From positions 124,001-188,000 of the forward strand of contig JBKQHQ010000259.1 of assembly GCA_052148715.1 (NCBI GenBank): DNA of 64,000 nucleotides, given 5' to 3'. Made by a program: the position numbers and the translations under genes. This DNA comes from JBKQHQ01 sp052148715. Lineage in GTDB: Bacteria; Pseudomonadota; Alphaproteobacteria; Rhizobiales; Xanthobacteraceae. Of the stretch, positions 44,169-50,905 are shown one piece after another (position 1 is the stretch's first letter; each line of letters opens with the position of its first letter). A model generated the notes under the pieces. It had not been told where the DNA came from. It searched no databases and saw only the letters and a list, made by a program, of their open reading frames with translations.

Positions 44169-44373
44169 CGCGGAACTAGTCATGGATGCAGAAGGTGGCG
44201 TTGCGCCCGACTATCCTCGACGTCGAGGAGACTTCCATGTGGCTCGCTGGTGACGCCGATGTTTTCGGCGCCGGCTGAGATGCAGGTGTCGTCGGCGACG
44301 TCGCTGCGATTCTGACCGCCTACGAAGAGGAAGAGTCGCCACCGGCGAGGTGAACCTCCACAGGGAGACTGCT

Positions 44374-44637
44374 ATGATTTCATTGGAAGATTGCATTGGT
44401 CTTTGCGGTCTCGATGAAGAGCAAGTGGCGGCAATTAGTGAACATGAGCACATCCCGGAAATAGCTGCTGCTGCGTTGGCCAACTATCTACTGAAGCAGC
44501 CGCATGGCGGCGAAACCATTCGAATAATGATCACAGACGATATCCACAAAGCGCTTGACGCGGGTCGTGTCAGACATGCGGCGGAGCTATTCATGGCGCT
44601 GCGGCACTTCCTGGAACAGAACCCTGACGCGGTGTAA
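44374..44637 (+). CDS. conserved hypothetical protein, 87 residues
   Basis: A small acidic, helical protein beginning MISLEDCIGLCGLDEEQVAAI and continuing EHEHIPEIAAAALANYLL, then MITDDIHKALDAG and AAELFMALRHFLEQNP. The pattern is one I associate with small rhizobial proteins annotated only as hypothetical; no catalytic motif is seen. The double Cys (C7, C11) could be redox or metal sensitive. ATG 44374 has GGGAG eight bases upstream; an ATG 24 bases earlier lacks that. Two FNR-type boxes upstream suggest induction under low oxygen. Function unknown. Confidence 0.75.
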   Translation: MISLEDCIGLCGLDEEQVAAISEHEHIPEIAAAALANYLLKQPHGGETIRIMITDDIHKALDAGRVRHAAELFMALRHFLEQNPDAV

Positions 44638-44674
44638 TCGGCGGTTGCCAATTGGACCTCGCGGCGCCTCGTCT

Positions 44675-44688
44675 TTGATCTGAGTCAA
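44675..44688. promoter_or_regulatory. FixK/FNR-like box upstream of the Cas2-like gene
   Basis: TTGAT-CTGA-GTCAA matches nine of ten consensus positions. Its centre is 73 bases before ATG 44755, the expected distance for activation from -41.5 with a leader of about 30 bases. Confidence 0.55.
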
Positions 44689-44754
44689 GAACCAAAAGTC
44701 GATTAATCGCCGATTTGGGAGTGGTGGAAGCTTTACACTGTTCGGGAGTAGCCA

Positions 44755-45030
44755 ATGGCCATCTATATGATTGGATATGATTTGCACCGATCGAAAGGCG
44801 AGGATTACGATGAACTCTTTGCGGCGCTTGAAGCAATCGGAACCGGGTACTGGGACTGCCTCGATTCGACGTGGCTTGTCATAACGGAAAGAACATCAGT
44901 TGAAATCAGAGACGAGCTCAAACAGCATCTAAAGGATGATGATCGGCTGCTCGTCATGCGTTACGGAGAGGGTGCAGTGTGGCTGGGGTTCAAGGACGAA
45001 TGTCAAACTTGGCTAGAAGACAAGCTTTGA
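44755..45030 (+). CDS. SinR-family / Cas2-like small protein
   Basis: A 91-residue protein: MAIYMIGYDLHRSKGEDYDE, then ALEAIGTGYWDCLDSTWLV, RTSVEIRDELKQHLKDDDRLLVMRYGEGAVWLGF. This is the ferredoxin-like fold of Cas2/VapD relatives annotated as SinR family: the YDL after strand 1 occupies the place of the Cas2 catalytic Asp, and DSTWLV matches the strand that carries the S/T residue. No CRISPR repeats or other cas genes occur, so it is not an adaptation protein here. The name does not imply the Bacillus SinR regulator. ATG 44755 follows GGGAG. An FNR-type box lies 73 bases upstream. Confidence 0.8.
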   Translation: MAIYMIGYDLHRSKGEDYDELFAALEAIGTGYWDCLDSTWLVITERTSVEIRDELKQHLKDDDRLLVMRYGEGAVWLGFKDECQTWLEDKL

Positions 45031-45305
45031 CGCTTTAACGATCTCTGCACAGCCGGCAGAGCGCGGATGGCTCCTCTAAGCTTGCTGATGTCAGCTCCTG
45101 GATTTCATTCCACGCCGATATCTTCCGATTGGCAACAAATGTTCCGGCAGCGGAATCTGCAGGCCACGTGGGGCACGAAAACCCATTCCCCGGCATCAAC
45201 CGCAGAGCGGCAAGGTGGCACCGGCATCAAGGCTGAGAATGCTTGTCGTTCGAGGGGCCACCCGTGACGACAAGAGTCACATCTCCAGGCGCGACTTAAG
45301 CAATC

Positions 45306-45557
45306 TCACATTCTATGCTCAAGTTTCGCGAGAATCGTCGCGATTTCATCTTTGAGCTTAAGACGCCGCTTCTTGAGCCGTTCAAGTACCTCGTCGGTGG
45401 TCGGCTGCTCATCCGATACGATGCGATAGATGTCGCGATTGACCTCGTCGTAGCGGGTGACGAGTTGTCGGAACCGATAGTTGGTTCTCGTCAACCGCTC
45501 GATGAAGCCCGTTTCCCGGGGAAACTCGTCTCGCAATTCATGGGGGATGTGCATCAT
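45306..45557 (-). CDS. YdcH / DUF465 family protein
   Basis: An 83-residue helical hairpin protein: HIPHELRDEFPRETGFIERL, FRQLVTRYDEVNRDIYRI and LKKRRLKLKDEIATILAKLE match DUF465. The function of the family is unknown. Start choice is open: an in-frame ATG at 45599 would add 14 residues (SAFMIKCPKDKRV) not seen in the family; I favour ATG 45557, which has AAGGA upstream and leaves a weak FNR-like site (45605-45618) at 54 bases. The annotated range may therefore extend to 45599. Confidence 0.72.
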   Translation of the reverse strand: MMHIPHELRDEFPRETGFIERLTRTNYRFRQLVTRYDEVNRDIYRIVSDEQPTTDEVLERLKKRRLKLKDEIATILAKLEHRM

Positions 45558-46070
45558 GACGCGCTTGTCCTTGGGGCACTTGATCATAAAGGCGCTCATC
45601 TGCCTTGCGTTGGATCAACAGGAAGGTGCCTTCGCGACGCAAGCAGCGATGCCGCGCAACGGACGTGCCCTCCCGGACGAGCGCTCGAAGCTGGACTCAC
45701 CAGTAAGGGAGTGCGCGGTCACTGCCCGAGTGACGAGACGTTAGAATAAGCCGAGGGAGGTCGCATCGGAGCGATGTGGATCATCGGAATGTAAAAAAGA
45801 GGGCCGCTCGCGCGCGCGGCCGGCCCGGAGGTTACGCCAATGGACCTCTTGGAGGGCTTACGCGGCCATCGCGGCTATTTTCAGATTCACCGCGGAGATC
45901 CTGCGGGTGCGCCGATCTGTCTGCAGCTTGCACCCTCGCCACGACATAATTCGAGGCGGCTGAGCCGGTCCCGGTTCAAGACCCCGGCTCTCAAATCGTC
46001 GCATTGAGGGACCGAGCTTGAGAGTTCTTCTGCGACGCCTGGAGACCGCGCACAGTAGTGCTTCGGTCTG
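45558..46070. other. 513-base stretch, mostly non-coding
   Basis: It holds a weak FixK/FNR-like site TTGCG-TTGG-ATCAA (45605-45618, eight of ten) before the YdcH-like gene and the DUF3775 terminator at 45792-45826. A 48-codon minus-strand frame (46004 to 45858, ending VNLKIAAMAA) lies just before that terminator but has no ribosome site and no family I know; I do not call it. A 55-codon plus-strand frame from 45840 (MDLLEGLRGH) overlaps it and is equally unsupported. Confidence 0.5.
45792..45826 (-). terminator. intrinsic terminator for the DUF3775 gene transcript
   Basis: On the minus strand GGGCCG (45826-45821) pairs with CGGCCC (45806-45801) around a GC-rich loop and is followed by TCTTTTTT. 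This is the only classical stem plus T-run terminator I see in the window. It lies about 245 bases after the DUF3775 stop, so that transcript has a long untranslated tail or another small gene. Confidence 0.7.
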
Positions 46071-46487
46071 TCAGGACGCTAGCTTCGCTTCGTATAGCCC
46101 TTTCGTGAGGTGATCATGGAGATCGGCATCTTCGATAAGGGAAGCTGTGATGGTCCCATCGCCGAGGAACTCCGCTTCAGTTACCCCGCGATGCCATTTT
46201 TGCGCTGCAAGCTTGCCTTGGCCGATGCGCATCAAGGTGTACAGCTCCGAGCGCCCTGCAGGTGACAGCCCGGCGATAGCATCATGGAGCGCCGTGATCT
46301 GTGATGCCTCGGCAGGAACGGGCGCGAAGCCAAGCGCGGCAGTCGGATTATGTTCGCCACGCGTCGCTTTCAACTCAACCAGATCACCCTCGCGGACGTT
46401 GCCGAGGAATTCGTCGCGCTGCATGCGCGCGGCTTTCGCAAGGAGCGCGACGAAGTGCGCTTGATCGGGGTTCAGCGCCTTAAGCAT
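46071..46487 (-). CDS. DUF3775-like protein
   Basis: A 138-residue protein beginning MLKALNPDQAHFVALLAKAARMQ, with the central ITALHDAIAGLSPAGRSELYTLMRIGQG and a C-terminal DADLHDHLTKGLYEAKL. The block LSPAGRSELYTLMRIGQG matches the DUF3775 pattern (a conserved L..L..R.E..AL..IGRG helix). The function is unknown. ATG 46487 has GGAG eight bases before; an upstream in-frame start would overlap the Cys-rich frame. The FNR-type box at 46697-46710 may control its transcript through the small upstream frame. Confidence 0.72.
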   Translation of the reverse strand: MLKALNPDQAHFVALLAKAARMQRDEFLGNVREGDLVELKATRGEHNPTAALGFAPVPAEASQITALHDAIAGLSPAGRSELYTLMRIGQGKLAAQKWHRGVTEAEFLGDGTITASLIEDADLHDHLTKGLYEAKLAS

Positions 46488-46527
46488 AGGAAGCTCCGGA
46501 TTCTGTGCTCGACGCGCATGGGTGACC

Positions 46528-46635
46528 CTATCCAATCTTGATCTGATCCTGCCAATCCGCCGCGCTTAAGTGGAGTGAGCCTTCACAGTCGTCGCAGGTG
46601 ATGTGCTGACATTGCGGGCAGCACCTCTCCGGCAA
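46528..46635 (-). CDS. possible 35-residue Cys-rich microprotein
   Basis: The minus-strand frame after TTG 46635 reads (M)PERCCPQCQHITCDDCEG, then SLHLSAADWQDQIKIG and stop. Five Cys in C-C-x2-C-x4-C-x2-C spacing suggest a small zinc knuckle. There is AAAGGA before the TTG, but only two bases away, too close for an ideal site, so the start is weak. Support comes from the perfect FNR-type box whose centre is 68 bases upstream, the distance expected for an activated promoter. It would precede the DUF3775 gene by 40 bases in the same transcript. Confidence 0.3.
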   Translation of the reverse strand: MPERCCPQCQHITCDDCEGSLHLSAADWQDQIKIG

Positions 46636-46696
46636 TTCCTTTGTTGCCTCGCGCGAAAAGAGGAGTCATTCAATAGCCCAATCAAGGCCGGGTTCG

Positions 46697-46710
46697 TTGA
46701 TGTGGATCAA
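46697..46710. promoter_or_regulatory. perfect FixK/FNR box in a divergent region
   Basis: TTGAT-GTGG-ATCAA, all ten positions. The centre is 68 bases from TTG 46635 (Cys-rich frame/DUF3775 transcript, minus) and 133 bases from ATG 46837 (alpha/beta hydrolase, plus). The distance fits the minus-strand transcript best. Confidence 0.65.
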
Positions 46711-46762
46711 AAGTGAGCAAGAGGTCATCCCGAACGCCGCCCAGGAGGAGTGTCCGCCGATA

Positions 46763-46776
46763 TTGATCCTGGTCAA
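46763..46776. promoter_or_regulatory. FixK/FNR-like box upstream of the alpha/beta hydrolase
   Basis: TTGAT-CCTG-GTCAA, nine of ten positions, centred 67 bases before ATG 46837. Spacing fits activation of the hydrolase-phosphoribosyltransferase pair. With the perfect box 66 bases away it gives each divergent transcript its own site. Confidence 0.55.
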
Positions 46777-46836
46777 TTCCATGCCGCTGCTTTGGCCCAT
46801 AGTTCCCCGGTCAACGAGGTAGATCGGATTTGGATC

Positions 46837-47568
46837 ATGAGCCGGCCAGCTCCAGATCGCCCCAGGCAGCCAAAGAGCGAACCTGAGGTTCACGATGTAC
46901 GCATTCCACCCTTCGGGGTGGCGGGTACCTTGCGAATTCCTCGGGAAGCGCATGCGGTCGTCGCCTTCGCGCATGGCAGCGGATCCAGCCGTTTCAGTCC
47001 TCGTAATAAGGCAGTGGCGGACGGCTTGAACGAACAAGGATTCGCGACCCTGCTGTTCGATCTCCTGACTTCGGAAGAGGAAGGCGATCGGACGAACGTG
47101 TTCAATATTGCGCTGCTGGCGGAACGACTGGTTGATGCCGTCCATTGGCTCGATCGCGATCCCAGAGCGAGCGGCAGTAGGCTCGGTTTATTTGGCGCAA
47201 GCACGGGCGCAGCGGCTGCTCTTGTCGCTGCCGCAACGCTTGGTGATCAGGTAGGCGCCATTGTCTCCCGTGGTGGGCGCCCCGACCTTGCCGGCGACGC
47301 GTTGGACCGGATTCGCACGCCAACCCTCTTGATCGTCGGCGGGATAGACTATGGCGTCATTGAGCTCAACGAGCAGGCGCTCGCGCGGCTGAAAGGTCCT
47401 AAAGCCTTGGAGATCGTTCCCGGCGCGAGCCACCTCTTCCCCGAGCCGGGAACGCTGGAGGCGGTCATCGGCCACGCCGCGCGGTGGTTTGCACGCCATC
47501 TTGCGGCCGGCCCGCGCGGTGCGGTTCGGACGGCGAATTCGCAAGGTCAGCCTGGGAGCGAGCGATGA
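46837..47568 (+). CDS. alpha/beta hydrolase (dienelactone-hydrolase-like)
   Basis: A 243-residue alpha/beta hydrolase. The oxyanion-side motif is VVAFAHGSGSSRFSPRN; the nucleophile elbow is LGLFGASTGAAAAL (Ser about residue 117); the Asp and His appear in LLIVGGIDYGV and PGASHLFPEPG. It is the DLH-like partner often found fused to or beside a phosphoribosyltransferase; here the genes overlap by four bases (ATGA, 47565-47568). ATG 46837 gives the usual length; an in-frame ATG at 46750 would put the FNR-like box inside the gene. The substrate is unknown. Confidence 0.82.
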   Translation: MSRPAPDRPRQPKSEPEVHDVRIPPFGVAGTLRIPREAHAVVAFAHGSGSSRFSPRNKAVADGLNEQGFATLLFDLLTSEEEGDRTNVFNIALLAERLVDAVHWLDRDPRASGSRLGLFGASTGAAAALVAAATLGDQVGAIVSRGGRPDLAGDALDRIRTPTLLIVGGIDYGVIELNEQALARLKGPKALEIVPGASHLFPEPGTLEAVIGHAARWFARHLAAGPRGAVRTANSQGQPGSER

Positions 47569-48239
47569 CCTTTAAGAATCGATTGGATGCCGGACGCAAA
47601 CTTGCTCGAGCGCTTGCCGGCTACAAGGATCAGCAAGCGGTGATCCTCGCGCTGCCGCGCGGCGGCGTTCCCGTGGCGGCCGAAGTCGCGTCCGTCCTCA
47701 ACGCTCCACTTGATTTGATCCTGGTGCGCAAGATCGGTGTCCCCACGCAGCCGGAATTGGCGATGGGTGCCGTGGTCGACGGCGGTTCCCCACTTACGGT
47801 GCGCAATGAAGACGTGATCAAATTGGCAGGCATCAGCGACTCCGAATTTAAGACGGTCTGCGACGACGAGCTTGCCGAAATCGAACGCCGCCGCAAGAGC
47901 TATCTGGGTGATCGCGAGCGGATCGATATCGCCGACCGTGTCGCCATTGTCGTCGATGACGGCATCGCCACGGGCGCGACCACGCTCGCGGCGCTGCGCG
48001 CGACCCGCATACGCAAGCCGAAAAAGCTCATTCTTGCGGTGCCGGTCGCGCCGACGGATGCCCTTGCGGCCTTGCGCGAGGAGGCCGACGACGTTGTCTG
48101 TCTGGAGGACCACGAGTTCTTCGGAGCGATCAGCTTTTATTACTCCGATTTCCGCCAGATCTCCGACCAGGAGGTGATTGATACCATGGCACGCTTCCCT
48201 GCACGTGCGCCGGGCCAAGCAAGGGAACCCGCGGCCTGA
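47565..48239 (+). CDS. phosphoribosyltransferase family protein
   Basis: A 224-residue PRTase-fold protein. The PRPP loop is VAIVVDDGIATGATTLAALRA (about residue 125); the N-terminal part has VILALPRGGVPVAAEVASVLNAPLDLILVRKIGVPTQPELAMGAV, diagnostic for the PRT group paired with dienelactone-hydrolase-like enzymes. The base acceptor is unknown and it is probably not a standard purine salvage enzyme. GGGAGCGAG provides the ribosome site within the hydrolase end. The pair is likely translated from one FNR-type-regulated transcript. Confidence 0.86.
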   Translation: MTFKNRLDAGRKLARALAGYKDQQAVILALPRGGVPVAAEVASVLNAPLDLILVRKIGVPTQPELAMGAVVDGGSPLTVRNEDVIKLAGISDSEFKTVCDDELAEIERRRKSYLGDRERIDIADRVAIVVDDGIATGATTLAALRATRIRKPKKLILAVPVAPTDALAALREEADDVVCLEDHEFFGAISFYYSDFRQISDQEVIDTMARFPARAPGQAREPAA

Positions 48240-48285
48240 GCATGCGCAATTGTCGACCGATGGGCAGATGAACTCATGCGCGGGG

Positions 48286-48729
48286 TCATCGCTCGTATAG
48301 TCCGACGAGGATCGCCTCCGCAATGAGATGCTTGCGTGCCTCGCGCTCAACGTCCCGGCAAGACGGATCCTTGCGTACCCGCAGACGGTCGGTCGAGAGC
48401 GCAAGCAGCCGGAAGTGATAGTGATGTGGCCCGTCACCACGCGGCGGGCAGGGACCGCCATAGCCCGGCCGGCCGAAGTCGCTGATGGCCTGCTTTACTT
48501 CCCGGCCGGCGCCCTCGGCGAGTGTGGCGCGATCAGGCACGATGTCATAGGCCGCCCAATGATGCCAGGTCCCCGCCGGAGCATCGGGATCGTCACAAAG
48601 AAGGACAAAACTGCGGGTTCCTGGTGGTGCATCGCTCCAATGAAGTGGCGGGGACACGTCGTCGCCCTCGCAGGTAAAGCGCCGCGGAATCGCGCTGCCG
48701 TCGGCAAAGGCACTCGATCTGAGCTGCAT
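48286..48729 (-). CDS. YbhB/YbcL family (Raf-kinase-inhibitor-like) protein
   Basis: A 147-residue PEBP-fold protein. Signatures are CEGDDVSPPLHWSDAPPGTRSFVLLCDDPDAPAGTWHHWAAYDI and YGGPCPPRGDGPHHYHFRLLAL, containing the Asp-Pro-Asp-Ala-Pro and Pro-x-His ligand pocket. No signal peptide is seen. The biological ligand of bacterial members is not established. ATG 48729 is set by GGAGA before it. An FNR-like box is centred 64 bases upstream. Confidence 0.92.
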   Translation of the reverse strand: MQLRSSAFADGSAIPRRFTCEGDDVSPPLHWSDAPPGTRSFVLLCDDPDAPAGTWHHWAAYDIVPDRATLAEGAGREVKQAISDFGRPGYGGPCPPRGDGPHHYHFRLLALSTDRLRVRKDPSCRDVEREARKHLIAEAILVGLYER

Positions 48730-48786
48730 GGATCGTCTCCTCACACTAGGATCTTTTGTATATTGCACCTCGGCCGTGCGAACGGA

Positions 48787-48800
48787 TTGACGGCGATCAA
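48787..48800. promoter_or_regulatory. FixK/FNR-like box upstream of the YbhB-like gene
   Basis: TTGAC-GGCG-ATCAA, nine of ten consensus positions, centred 64 bases before ATG 48729 on the minus strand. Spacing fits activation. Confidence 0.55.
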
Positions 48801-48980
48801 TCGGCGTCAAGCTGATCGATTGCGCACCTGCTGACGAAATATCTATGTCAAGCGCCGTTCGTAAGAGCTGCCCCGCTAAGCCTTTTTTCCGGGCAGGTCA
48901 TGATGGTGATGTCATTGGATACCCGCGGCCGTTGCTGCGATCAAGCCGACAGGGCTCGATGCGAGAGTGCGCACGTCTTT

Positions 48981-48994
48981 CTGATCTACATCAA
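48981..48994. promoter_or_regulatory. FixK/FNR-like box upstream of polX
   Basis: CTGAT-CTAC-ATCAA, nine of ten positions, centred about 91 bases before the polX start at 49079. Confidence 0.45.
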
Positions 48995-49078
48995 AGGCTG
49001 ATCGCCACTGGCATGGCAAACATGTTCGCTCGCAACCTGTCGTGATGTGTACCTCTCGAGCGCTAAGGAACAGGATCG

Positions 49079-50857
49079 ATGCCGGTCCACAATGTGGAGA
49101 TTGCGGCAATGTTCGACCGGGCGGCGGAGCTCCTGGAGATCAAGGGCGATAACCCCTTCCGCACCCGCGCGTATCGCCGCGCCGCACGTGTTGTCGAGGG
49201 ATTGCCGAAGAGCGTGACCAGTTTGCTGAAGGCAGGCCAGGATCTCTCAGAGTTGCCGGGCATCGGCAAGGATTTGGCCGGCAAGATCGCCGCCATCATC
49301 ACCACTGGAAAATTCGACCTCTTGGAATCGCTAAAGCGCGAGCTGCCGGGCGATCTTGGCGAAATCGCCGCACTGCCCGGTCTCGGACCGAAGCGCGTCA
49401 AGCTGCTCTACGAGAAGCTCGGCATTCGATCGATCGAGGATCTGCATCGCGCCGTCAAGGCGGGTCGGCTTCACGAGTTGCGCGGGTTCGGCGCCAAGAT
49501 CGAGGAGACGCTGCTTGCGGCGCTTACCAAGCCGGCGAGTGAGAAGAGATTCAAAGTCGCGGTCGCCGAACCGGAGGCCGAAGGGCTTGTCGGCTTCTTG
49601 CGCCAAAGCTTGGACGATGGTCACGTGGTGGTGGCGGGAAGCTATCGTCGGCGCCGCGATACGGTCGGTGATCTCGACGTCCTCGTGACCGCGCGCCATG
49701 GCGCAGCCGTCGGAGACAGGCTCGCCAACTACGAGAACGTGGTTAAGGTTCTTGCCCATGGACCCTCACGGACCACCGTCGTGCTTCGCTCTGGACTCCA
49801 GGTGGACCTGCGCGTCGTTCCCGAGCGGAGCTTCGGCGCCGCTTTGATGTATTTTACCGGCTCCAAGGCGCACAACATCGCGTTGCGCGGGCTCGCTAAC
49901 GAACGCGGCTGGAAGCTCAACGAATATGGGCTATTCGAGGGCAAGCGGCGGATCGCCGGCGCGACCGAGGAAGAAGTCTATACGAAACTCGGCCTCTCCT
50001 TCGTGCCGCCGGAGTTGCGCGAGGACCGGGGCGAGGTCGCCTTGGCGAAGAAGAAATGGCTGCCCAAGCTCGTGTCGCTCTCTGACATTCGCGGCGATCT
50101 CCACGTCCACTCGGACTGGAGTGACGGCACCGTTCCAATCGCAGACATGGTCGCAGCCGCAAAGGCGCGGGGTTATGCCTACATCGCGATCACCGATCAC
50201 AGCCAGCGGGTCACCGTCGCTCATGGGCTCGATGCCGCGAGGCTTTCGCGCCAGATTGATCAGATCGACCGCCTCAACGACAAGCTCGATGGATTGACCG
50301 TCCTCAAAGGCGTGGAGGTCGATATTCTGGCGGACGGTCGCCTCGATCTGCCGGACAAGATTCTGTCTCGTCTCGATATCGTTGTGGCTGCCGTCCACTA
50401 TAAGTTCGATCTGTCGCGCAACGCACAGACGGAGAGAATCGTCCGCGCGATGGACAACCGGCACATGTCGATCTTGGCTCACCCGACCGGCCGTTTGATC
50501 GGGGAGCGCGAGCCTTACGACGTCGACATGGAGCGCGTCCTTGCCGCAGCGCATGAGCGCGGCTGCTACATGGAGATCAATGCCGAGCCGGACCGATTGG
50601 ACCTGACTGATGTCCACGCGCAAGCAGCCAAATCGATGGGGGTTAAAGTCGCAGTCTCGACCGATGCCCACTCGCCGTCGGCGCTCGGATACATACGCTT
50701 CGGTGTTGACCAGGCGCGTCGCGGCTGGCTCGAGGCCGGCGACGTCATCAACACCCGGCCGCTATCCGACTTGAAAGAAACTCCTCAAGCGCTGACGGCG
50801 CGTTCGATCTGGGCGTTCCCGAAACACGCCGTGCTCCGGAGCAGATTGAACCGCTGA
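49079..50857 (+). CDS. polX: DNA polymerase/3'-5' exonuclease PolX
   Basis: A 592-residue family X polymerase used in base-excision repair. The N-terminal 8-kDa part has helix-hairpin-helix motifs (LPGIGKDLAGKIAAII; LPGLGPKRVKLLYEKLG). The palm carries GSYRRRRDTVGDLDVLV with the catalytic Asp pair, and the thumb has FTGSKAHNIALRGLAN. The C-terminal PHP exonuclease domain starts at about 335 (GDLHVHSDWSDG) and includes ITDHSQR, VAAVHYKFD, LAHPTGR and VSTDAHS metal ligands. AGGAT before the ATG is a fair ribosome site. An FNR-like box upstream suggests low-oxygen or nitrosative induction. Confidence 0.95.
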   Translation: MPVHNVEIAAMFDRAAELLEIKGDNPFRTRAYRRAARVVEGLPKSVTSLLKAGQDLSELPGIGKDLAGKIAAIITTGKFDLLESLKRELPGDLGEIAALPGLGPKRVKLLYEKLGIRSIEDLHRAVKAGRLHELRGFGAKIEETLLAALTKPASEKRFKVAVAEPEAEGLVGFLRQSLDDGHVVVAGSYRRRRDTVGDLDVLVTARHGAAVGDRLANYENVVKVLAHGPSRTTVVLRSGLQVDLRVVPERSFGAALMYFTGSKAHNIALRGLANERGWKLNEYGLFEGKRRIAGATEEEVYTKLGLSFVPPELREDRGEVALAKKKWLPKLVSLSDIRGDLHVHSDWSDGTVPIADMVAAAKARGYAYIAITDHSQRVTVAHGLDAARLSRQIDQIDRLNDKLDGLTVLKGVEVDILADGRLDLPDKILSRLDIVVAAVHYKFDLSRNAQTERIVRAMDNRHMSILAHPTGRLIGEREPYDVDMERVLAAAHERGCYMEINAEPDRLDLTDVHAQAAKSMGVKVAVSTDAHSPSALGYIRFGVDQARRGWLEAGDVINTRPLSDLKETPQALTARSIWAFPKHAVLRSRLNR

Positions 50858-50905
50858 ACTGAAGCAAGTCGTGTGCCCGGCGGTTCCAAGCGTCGTAGTA
50901 TCTCG

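Larger units (their letters stand above)
43916..44373. other. 458-base divergent regulatory region with two FixK/FNR-like boxes
   Basis: No convincing gene is seen. A short frame (ATG at 44183, 23 codons) lacks a ribosome site. It carries FNR-type palindromes at 44081-44094 and 44155-44168 and is AT-richer than its surroundings. The segment 44190-44340 reads like the eroded remnant of a coding region, with WLAGDADVFGAG followed by a stop and then a further open stretch; that is only an impression. It should control both the MBL hydrolase (minus) and the 87-residue protein (plus). Confidence 0.55.
48730..49078. other. 349-base divergent regulatory region, YbhB-like gene / polX
   Basis: No gene is supported; a 66-codon plus-strand frame (48845-49045) contains one of the FNR-like boxes and lacks a ribosome site. 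The boxes at 48787-48800 and 48981-48994 point toward the two flanking genes. Confidence 0.55.

Noticed and set aside
44755..45030. CRISPR adaptation gene cas2
   Set aside because: Only the fold is shared; there are no repeats, cas1 or other cas genes in the window, and the sequence fits the SinR-family group.
45067..45267. A 66-codon frame after the Cas2-like gene
   Set aside because: No ribosome site, biased composition typical of non-coding DNA, no recognisable pattern.
48845..49045. A 66-codon frame before polX
   Set aside because: It contains an FNR-like box, has no ribosome site and ends just before the polX promoter region.
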